Shown here: positions 58,249-64,000 of the stretch, one piece after another
How the letters are laid out: each line of letters begins with the position of its first letter
Numbering within the stretch: position 1 is the stretch's first letter
NCBI RefSeq assembly: GCF_900116715.1
Contig: NZ_FPBM01000003.1
Location: forward strand, 1 to 64,000
Origin: Polaromonas sp. YR568
Lineage (GTDB): Bacteria > Pseudomonadota > Gammaproteobacteria > Burkholderiales > Burkholderiaceae_C
Length of the DNA: 64,000 nucleotides
Direction: 5' to 3'
The notes under the pieces: generated by a model
The model's input: the letters and a program-made list of their open reading frames with translations, nothing else
Told to the model about the DNA's origin: nothing
Databases searched by the model: none
Position numbers and translations under genes: made by a program

Positions 58249-59447
58249 TGCCGCCAGAGTCCTTTCCTTCTTTTCTTGCCGACACACGCCGACACGCACA
58301 ACACTGGCTGTTTGAGGCTGCCCTGCCCTTGTGGTGGGAGCGTGGTGCGGACCACGAAGGCGGCGGCTTCCATGAAAAGATAGGCCAGGACGGCCAGCCC
58401 ATCGGCAAGCCGGTGCGCGTGCGCGTGCAGGCCCGGCAAACCTATGTCTATGCGCGCGCCGGCGCCCTCGGCTGGGCCGGCCCCTGGCAGGCCGCCATGC
58501 GGCACGGCCTGTCTTTCATGCTGTCGCGCTACCGCCGGCCTGACGGCCTGTTCCGCAGCACGCTGGACACCACCGACCAAACCATAGACCTCTACGACCA
58601 GGCCTTTGTGCTGTTTGCGCTGGCGCATGCCTATGAAGCCGAAGGCCGGCCGCAGGAATTGCTGGACATCGCGCAGGCGCTGCTGCGGCAGATCGAAGCC
58701 ACGCTGGCGCATGACGAAGGCGGCTATTACGACGGTCTGCCGCATCAGCCCGTCCTCAAATCCAACCCGCTCATGCATTTGCTTGAAGCCTTGCTGGCCT
58801 GGGTGGCCAAGGGAGTTGAGGGCAATTTCCGCAGCGCGGCCCTGGCGCTGTGCGAGCTGGCCACCACGCGGCTGATCCATCCCGCCAGTGGCGCAGTGGG
58901 TGAACTCTTCACGGCCGGCTGGGCGCCGCTGGGTGCACCCAAAGAGCGGCTGTACGAGCCTGGCCACCAGTTTGAATGGGCTTACCTCCTGCTGCAAGCC
59001 GAAAGCCTGCTGGGCATCAACGCGCGCAGCCAGGCCATCGCGCTTGAGAACTTCGGGCGATCTTTCGGCATTGATGCCGCGCGGCAGGTTGCGCTCTTCG
59101 CCGTCAATGAAGCCGGCCAACCCACGGACCGCCGGGCGCGGCTGTGGGCGCAAACCGAAAGACTGCGCACCTCGCTGCTCTTCGCCACGCAAGGCCTGGG
59201 TGACGCGGCCCAAAGCCGTGCTGCCGTAGAGAACAGCTTTTCCGGCCTGACGCGTTTCCTGGCCACCGATGTGACTGGCCTCTGGCATGAATGGCAGCGC
59301 GAAGATGGCGGCTTTGACCTGGCGCCTTCACCGGCCTCCTCGCTTTACCACCTGATGACCGGCCTCGAAGGCCTGCTGGCCCTCGAGGCCTCCCCCGCGC
59401 CCGCGGCAACTCGCCCGGGTTCTGTAGAACGGACACTTACCGCATGA
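58248..59447 (+). CDS. AGE family sugar epimerase/isomerase
   Basis: 399 aa. An (alpha/alpha)6 barrel of the N-acylglucosamine 2-epimerase family: LPLWWERGADHEGGGFHEKI, VRVQARQTYVYARAG, IDLYDQAFVLFALAHAYEA and EPGHQFEWAYLLLQAESL with the active-site His. Members interconvert mannose/glucose-type sugars or act as aldose-ketose isomerases. The substrate is unknown. Overlaps the Na/Pi gene by four bases (ATGA). Confidence 0.9.
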   Translation: MPPESFPSFLADTRRHAQHWLFEAALPLWWERGADHEGGGFHEKIGQDGQPIGKPVRVRVQARQTYVYARAGALGWAGPWQAAMRHGLSFMLSRYRRPDGLFRSTLDTTDQTIDLYDQAFVLFALAHAYEAEGRPQELLDIAQALLRQIEATLAHDEGGYYDGLPHQPVLKSNPLMHLLEALLAWVAKGVEGNFRSAALALCELATTRLIHPASGAVGELFTAGWAPLGAPKERLYEPGHQFEWAYLLLQAESLLGINARSQAIALENFGRSFGIDAARQVALFAVNEAGQPTDRRARLWAQTERLRTSLLFATQGLGDAAQSRAAVENSFSGLTRFLATDVTGLWHEWQREDGGFDLAPSPASSLYHLMTGLEGLLALEASPAPAATRPGSVERTLTA

Positions 59448-61096
59448 AGCATTTGTTGAATCTCCTGGCGGCCGTCGCCTTGCTGGTCTGGGGCACGCAC
59501 CTGGTGCGCACCGGCATCCTGCGGGTGTTCGGCGCCAACCTTCGCCATGTGCTGGCTCGCAGCGTAGGCAACCGCTTTACCGCGGCACTCTCCGGCATTG
59601 GCGTCACTGCGCTCGTCCAGTCCAGCACCGCCACGGCGCTCATCACCTCCTCCTTTGTCGGCCAGGGCCTGATCAGCCTGCCCGCCGCGCTGGCCGTGAT
59701 GCGCGGCGCGGACATAGGCACCGCGCTGATCGCCGTGGTTTTTTCGTTTGACCTGTCCTGGCTGTCGCCCCTACTGATTTTTGTCGGCGTAGTGATGTTC
59801 ATCCCGCGCCAGGCCTCCACTTCCGGCCGCATAGGCCGCATCCTGATCGGCCTGGGCCTGATGCTGCTGGCGCTGCGGCTGGTCACGGTCTCCACCGAAG
59901 TGCTCACGCAATCGCCCGCCGTCAAGGCCTTGTTCACCTCTGTCGGCAGCGACCTGCTGCTCGAAATCACGCTGGGCATGGTGCTGGCGGTCATCTCCTA
60001 TTCCAGCCTCGCCGTCGTCCTGCTCATCGCCACGCTGGCGGCATCCGGCGGAATTCCGCTCGACGTGGCCATGGGCCTTGTGCTGGGCGCCAATCTGGGC
60101 AGCGGCCTGCTGGCCGTGCTGACCACCGCCAAGTCTTCGATAGAAACCCGGCAGGTGCCCATAGGCACGCTGGCGTTCAAACTGCTCGGCGTGCTGGTGA
60201 CTGCGCCCTTCGTGGGCTCGTGGCTGCTGCATGTGCGGCCGTTTCTCGGCGACCCGGCCAATGTGGTCGTGCTGTTTCACCTGAGCTTCAACGTCATAGT
60301 CGGCGTCGCCTTCATCGGCCTGACCAATCCCGTCGCCCGCCTGACGCAAAGACTCCTGCCGAAAGCCGAAAAGCCCGTCAGCGGCGAACGTCCCAACCAC
60401 CTGGACCCGTCAGCTCTGTCCACGCCCTCGCTGGCCATCTCGAACGCCGCGCGTGAAGCACTGCACCAGGCCGACGTGGTCGAGAGCATGTTGCTGGGCG
60501 TGCTCGAAGTCATCCAGAAAAACGACCTCAAGCTCGCCGAAGAGCTGCGCAAGATGGACGATTCGGTCGACGAGCTGTATTCGTCGATCAAGTACTACCT
60601 GACCAAGATCTCGCGCGAAGCGCTGGCCGAGGAAGAAAGCCGCCGCTGGACCGACATCATCAGCTTCACCATCAACATGGAGCAGATCGGCGACATCATC
60701 GAGCGCGTGCTGATCGACATCGAGGACAAGAAGATCAAGCCGGGCCGCAATTTCTCGGAGGCCGGCATGGCCGAAATCGTGGAGCTGCACAACCGGCTGG
60801 TCGACAACCTGCGCCTGAGCATGAGCGTGTTCCTCAACGGCTCGGTGCGCGACGCGCAAAAACTGCTGGAAGAAAAAGCCCGTTTCCGCGACCTGGAACG
60901 CGCCTATGCCACCACCCATCTGGGACGGCTGTCGGCCAACACGGTGCAGAGCCTGGAAACAAGCTCACTGCACATCGACCTGATCAGTGATCTCAAGCGC
61001 ATCAATTCGCACATCTGCTCGATTGCCTATCCGATTCTTGATTCGGCCGGTGCACTGGCCCCAAGCCGGCTGCGCGCCTCCGCGCTCACCGACTAA
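59444..61096 (+). CDS. Na/Pi cotransporter family protein with PhoU-like C-terminal domain
   Basis: 550 aa. Eight to nine hydrophobic helices in about 1-310 include the Na/Pi repeat ALVQSSTATALITSSFVGQGL and the second repeat with VISYSSLAVVLLIATLAASGG. Residues 340-540 form a PhoU-like helical domain (EALHQADVVESMLLGVLEVI; LRKMDDSVDELYSSIKYYL). Such NptA/YjbB-type proteins move phosphate with sodium; YjbB exports it. The ATG overlap with the AGE stop indicates coupling. Confidence 0.9.
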   Translation: MKHLLNLLAAVALLVWGTHLVRTGILRVFGANLRHVLARSVGNRFTAALSGIGVTALVQSSTATALITSSFVGQGLISLPAALAVMRGADIGTALIAVVFSFDLSWLSPLLIFVGVVMFIPRQASTSGRIGRILIGLGLMLLALRLVTVSTEVLTQSPAVKALFTSVGSDLLLEITLGMVLAVISYSSLAVVLLIATLAASGGIPLDVAMGLVLGANLGSGLLAVLTTAKSSIETRQVPIGTLAFKLLGVLVTAPFVGSWLLHVRPFLGDPANVVVLFHLSFNVIVGVAFIGLTNPVARLTQRLLPKAEKPVSGERPNHLDPSALSTPSLAISNAAREALHQADVVESMLLGVLEVIQKNDLKLAEELRKMDDSVDELYSSIKYYLTKISREALAEEESRRWTDIISFTINMEQIGDIIERVLIDIEDKKIKPGRNFSEAGMAEIVELHNRLVDNLRLSMSVFLNGSVRDAQKLLEEKARFRDLERAYATTHLGRLSANTVQSLETSSLHIDLISDLKRINSHICSIAYPILDSAGALAPSRLRASALTD

Positions 61097-61111
61097 GGAC
61101 GGGGACTACCC

Positions 61112-61933
61112 TCAGGCCGTCAGCCCCATGGCGTCGGCAAAAATCAGCGCGGCCTCGGTCGTGAACTCGCCGCGCTGCATGGCGTCGATCAAATCCGCGG
61201 CCTGCATCAAACGGAACTGCTCAACCTCGCCATCCTGGTTGTCGGGCGTCATGCCTTCAGGCACGGTGCACACATACCAGTCGATGTCTTCCACCACATA
61301 ACCCGCGCCATTGCCGTCAGTGGCCGGCCGCCGCGTCGTCAGGCGCCCGCCGTAACGCATGCCCTGCAGTTCCGCCACATGCAGGCCGGCTTCTTCCCAG
61401 GTTTCGCGCACCAGCGCCGTTTCCACCGTATCCGCCGCCGACACCATGCCGCCCATCAGCGTGTCCCACAGCCCCGGGTCGTTGGATTTGTTGAAAGCGC
61501 GCTGCTGCACCCAAAAGCGGCCGTCAGGCGCCTGGCCCACCAGATGCACCGCCAGCGTGGTGATACCCAGCGGCCGCACGGCGGCGCGCTCCACCGTCCC
61601 CTTGCGGTGGCCGAACTGGTCAGGCACCGCGAGCTGCTCATTGCGCCACGCGCCCGCCAGCCCCGCTTCATGCAGCGCCACGGCAATCTGGTTCAGGCTG
61701 GTTGTCACATCACCCATCAGGCGCCAGCCCAGGCGTTCGGGGTGTTCTTCTTTCAGGAGAGGGTGGTGGGCGTCGGCTAGCGGCTGGAGGGCGATCTGGT
61801 GCAGAAAACCGGGTTCGACCGAACCTATGACGGATTCGCCGGCCCATAGCGGTACGCGCGGGCGTAGCGGCGGCACGATTGCTCCCGCGCGGAGGGTGCG
61901 TAGCCATTGGGGGTCGTAAGTGGGGTTTGGCAT
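61112..61933 (-). CDS. NUDIX hydrolase with DUF4743-like N-terminal domain
   Basis: 273 aa. The N-terminal part (YDPQWLRTLRAGAIVPP) resembles DUF4743; a NUDIX domain follows. The Nudix box is GGMVSAADTVETALVRETWEEAGL (read as two pieces around residue 170-195), with Asp in place of the first Glu. It probably hydrolyses a nucleotide-like diphosphate; thiamine-related relatives exist. The ATG at 61933 fits the family; the open frame continues to 62287 only through the repeat element. Confidence 0.88.
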   Translation of the reverse strand: MPNPTYDPQWLRTLRAGAIVPPLRPRVPLWAGESVIGSVEPGFLHQIALQPLADAHHPLLKEEHPERLGWRLMGDVTTSLNQIAVALHEAGLAGAWRNEQLAVPDQFGHRKGTVERAAVRPLGITTLAVHLVGQAPDGRFWVQQRAFNKSNDPGLWDTLMGGMVSAADTVETALVRETWEEAGLHVAELQGMRYGGRLTTRRPATDGNGAGYVVEDIDWYVCTVPEGMTPDNQDGEVEQFRLMQAADLIDAMQRGEFTTEAALIFADAMGLTA

Positions 61934-62075
61934 GGTTCTTGGGGCTGTTGGCGGCAGTTTACTTCGGGGGTCTCGTTGTGGGGGTGTTCTCTGCTGAGGG
62001 TTGCTGGCCGGGTCTTGCTTCCGGCGGCGCGCTCTCTGCTGAGGCTGCTGGCCGGGAGTGGCCCGGCGGCCAGTA

Positions 62076-62103
62076 ACTTTCTTTTGCTTCGCCAAAAGAA
62101 AGT
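62076..62103 (+). other. 11-bp hairpin in the left arm of the repeat
   Basis: ACTTTCTTTTG, loop CTTCGC, CAAAAGAAAGT: a perfect stem. The right-arm counterpart has compensatory changes. Confidence 0.8.
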
Positions 62104-62305
62104 CACCAAAGAAAAGGCGACCCGCAGTCTGGGTCCCTCCGCTTCGCTGCGGGCAACCTGCGGTGCTCGAGCCAAGCGGGGTCAAAAACAACTCGCTGCG
62201 CTCAAACAAGTTTTTGCCCTGATCCGCTTGTCTCTGCGCTCCTCGGCCCAGCCAGGACGGGGCAATCGGGAGCGGGAACGGGGACAAATACCAAAGACAA
62301 ATACC

Positions 62306-62335
62306 AACAAGGACTCGCCGTGGCGAGTCCTTGTT
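62306..62335. other. Perfect 14-bp-arm palindrome at the element centre
   Basis: AACAAGGACTCGCC and GGCGAGTCCTTGTT around GT. Both sides end in T-rich or A-rich sequence, so it could act as a terminator in either direction. The segment just right of it has repeated GGTATT words. Confidence 0.8.
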
Positions 62336-62562
62336 TCTTCAGGTATTCGGTATTGGTATTCGGCAGTTTGGTATTTGGCTGTTCGGTATTCCTGTTCCCA
62401 CCCCCTTCTGTATGCGCCGAGGAGCGGAGGTCCAGACGGACAAGGGCAAAAACTTGTTTGAGCCGCAGGCGAGTTGTTTTTGACCCCGTCTGGACCGAGC
62501 ACCGCAGGTTGCCCGCAGCGAAGCGGAGGGACGCAGACAGTAGGGTCGCCTTTCTTTTGCTT

Positions 62563-62590
62563 ACTTTTCTTTGGCGAAGCAAAGAAAAGT
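62563..62590 (-). other. 11-bp hairpin in the right arm of the repeat
   Basis: Read on the minus strand: ACTTTTCTTTG, loop CTTCGC, CAAAGAAAAGT, a perfect stem. Relative to the left arm, stem positions 6 and 7 differ on both sides so that pairing is kept. Confidence 0.8.
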
Positions 62591-62665
62591 GAGTCGCCGC
62601 CGGGCGACCCCGGCCAGCAGCTCTCAGCAGCGAGCACAAGAGGCCGGAGCAAGACCGAACCTCAA

Positions 62666-64000
62666 TCAGGTCTTAAGAAACACCCCATCAAGCCTCTTAT
62701 CCCACTTCGCCCCCGGCAACACATCCGCCAACTGCGAATCCCCAAACGCAAAAGCGCCTCTCAGCACCTGCGCCAGCACAGCGCGATAGTCATGATGCGC
62801 AGGAAGATCCCGCCCTTCATTAAGCTGCGAAAGACCACTCCACTGCCCATGCCAGCGCCCGCCGGCAACCCGGCTCCCCATCAGCCACATCGCATTGCCA
62901 AACCCATGATCCGTGCCGCGCGTGCCGTTCTCCGCGCTGGTGCGGCCGAACTCGCTCATCACCACGACCACATCGCCGAGCTCGGAAAAATCCTGGCGCA
63001 GCTGCGCAATGCCGCGCGCCAGGTTGCCCAGATTGTTGGCAAGCTGACCGGTCACAGCCCCCTGGTTGGCATGCGTGTCCCAGCCGCCAGCTGACAAAAA
63101 ACCCAGGCGCAGTTTGCGGTCGTTGCGCATCAGGGTGCCCAGGTGCTGAGCATCGAGCTGCAGGCCCACCGGGTCGGCCGCGCCGTTGCTGGCTGCGAGC
63201 ATTTGTGCTTTCAGGGCCTGGGCATTGGCGGGTGCGCCGTCGCGGTCCAGGCTTTTTTCGGCCATGCGCCTGGCGTCTTCCGCCATCTTTTCTGTCCTGG
63301 CGGTTCTTTGCTCGGTGAGTTCCTGAGCGCTCTGCATGCGGCTGCCGGCGCCTTGGCGGAAGGCTTCGCTGACCTTGTCGTCGCCGGCGTACAAGTCCAT
63401 CAGCGCCTGGCGCGTCCTGTCGTTGGCGAGCACGCCGGTGCGCTCGGCGGACTGGCCGCGCGGGATCAGCCGCACAGCGGAGGCCTGGCCGGCCAGTATG
63501 GCGGGATTGGCTTCGCCGACGCCCAGCGCGACCGCGCTTGTTGATGCGGTCTTGCCAATACCTGCGGTGGTATTAAGCCAGCCCGGCGCGCTGCTGGTCT
63601 TGCCGCCTTGCGCAATTTCCATCTGGTACTGCGCGTCGAAGTGCGATCGGTTGGGCGCGGGCAGGCCGGCCGCCGGCACAAAGCCCAACACGCCTTGCTG
63701 CCACAGCGGCATCAGCGGAGCCAGCGCGGGATGCAGCGCAAACGTCCTGTCGAGCTTGAGAGCGGTTTGCGCCGTGCCGTCGGGCGCCGCGATCGCGATG
63801 TTGGGGCGAAGCGCGTAGTAGTCCTTGTCGGCATAGGGCACAAAGGCCGACAGGCCGTCATAAGCGCCGCGCAGGAAAACGACGATGAGGCGCCCCCCAT
63901 CCAGGCCTGGGCGGCCTGCGGGCACAGCCTGCGCCCATACACCGGGCGCGGCCAGCGACAGGGCGGACAGCGCACCCAAGCCAAGCAGGCGCCGCCGTTG
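62666..64000 (-). CDS. DUF1501 family Tat-exported protein (5' end beyond the window)
   Basis: At least 444 aa; the frame stays open to base 64000. The first visible residues QRRRLLGLGALSALSLAAPGVWAQA form a Tat-like signal. DUF1501 motifs follow: RLIVVFLRGAYDGLSAFVPY, YALRPNIAIA, LNRSHFDAQ-like PNRSHFDAQYQMEIA, and near the C-terminus FSELGDVVVVMSEFGRTSAENGTRGTDHGFGN and WDTHANQGAVTG. These resemble the sulfatase-like fold with metal residues. The role is unknown; often paired with a DUF1800 gene, here presumably outside the right edge. Confidence 0.9.
   Translation of the reverse strand, partial: QRRRLLGLGALSALSLAAPGVWAQAVPAGRPGLDGGRLIVVFLRGAYDGLSAFVPYADKDYYALRPNIAIAAPDGTAQTALKLDRTFALHPALAPLMPLWQQGVLGFVPAAGLPAPNRSHFDAQYQMEIAQGGKTSSAPGWLNTTAGIGKTASTSAVALGVGEANPAILAGQASAVRLIPRGQSAERTGVLANDRTRQALMDLYAGDDKVSEAFRQGAGSRMQSAQELTEQRTARTEKMAEDARRMAEKSLDRDGAPANAQALKAQMLAASNGAADPVGLQLDAQHLGTLMRNDRKLRLGFLSAGGWDTHANQGAVTGQLANNLGNLARGIAQLRQDFSELGDVVVVMSEFGRTSAENGTRGTDHGFGNAMWLMGSRVAGGRWHGQWSGLSQLNEGRDLPAHHDYRAVLAQVLRGAFAFGDSQLADVLPGAKWDKRLDGVFLKT

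Larger units (their letters stand above)
62045..62620. repeat. Composite inverted-repeat element, about 576 bp
   Basis: Left arm 62045-62247 and right arm 62416-62620 are imperfect inverted copies (long shared blocks such as CCGCTTCGCTGCGGGCAACC and GGGGTCAAAAACAACTCGC). The 168-bp centre holds a perfect palindrome at 62306-62335. Each arm contains an 11-bp hairpin with a CTTCGC loop (62076-62103; 62563-62590). The gene-free stretch 61934-62665 holds this element and nothing else I could recognise. Similar intergenic repeats are familiar in this bacterial group from memory, unverified. Confidence 0.8.

Noticed and set aside
61934..62287. In-frame N-terminal extension of the NUDIX protein
   Set aside because: It runs through the inverted-repeat element and gives low-complexity sequence; the ATG at 61933 matches the family start.

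Overview
The window is GC-rich, gene-dense chromosomal DNA. It most likely comes from a Burkholderiales betaproteobacterium of the Comamonadaceae type (Polaromonas, Variovorax or Rhodoferax-like). This is inferred from the ftsK-lolA-rarA neighbourhood, two Bug/TctC solute-binding proteins, a livHMGF amino-acid transporter, linked ACC deaminase and Lrp genes, and an intergenic inverted-repeat element; no rRNA is present to fix the taxon. I found no tRNA, rRNA, CRISPR array, prophage or insertion sequence.

Layout. 1-3.4 kb: two tandem, closely related SpvB/FG-GAP secreted proteins, the second cut by the left edge. 3.9-9.3 kb: an HtrA-like protein lacking two triad residues, an SDR protein, a ferredoxin-reductase fusion, a Bug protein, a GNAT acetyltransferase and a small secreted DUF2845 protein. 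9.4-16.7 kb: a livHMGF transporter, a LysR regulator, an L-asparaginase and a LivK-type binding protein, probably one amino-acid uptake and deamidation locus. 16.8-31 kb: core functions (rarA, lolA, ftsK, a Crp-type regulator, trxB, rpmB-rpmG, a desaturase, an rRNA cytosine methyltransferase, prfC) and a phytase-like esterase.

31-38.2 kb: ACC deaminase with a divergent Lrp regulator, a 7TM protein with a degenerate GGDEF domain, a second Lrp regulator and a homodimeric pyruvate-dehydrogenase-type E1 with no E2/E3 beside it. ACC deaminase makes 2-oxobutyrate and the E1 could oxidise it, so this looks like a complete route. 38.3-48 kb: fasciclin protein, purN, a pair of acyl-CoA dehydrogenases, an HNH nuclease, ribF, ileS, lspA and an unknown gene.

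48-61 kb is the most interesting region. A SorC-type regulator stands before a nearly gapless co-directional run: SAF-domain oxidoreductase, acoA-, acoB- and acoC-like genes, surE, phoD and bug. On its other side a divergent overlapping trio encodes an unknown protein, an AGE-family sugar epimerase and a Na/Pi cotransporter with a PhoU-like tail. Together they suggest catabolism of a phosphorylated polyol or sugar-like compound with phosphate handling; this is inference. 61-64 kb: a NUDIX protein, a roughly 576-bp composite inverted-repeat element with compensatory stem changes, and a Tat-exported DUF1501 protein cut by the right edge.
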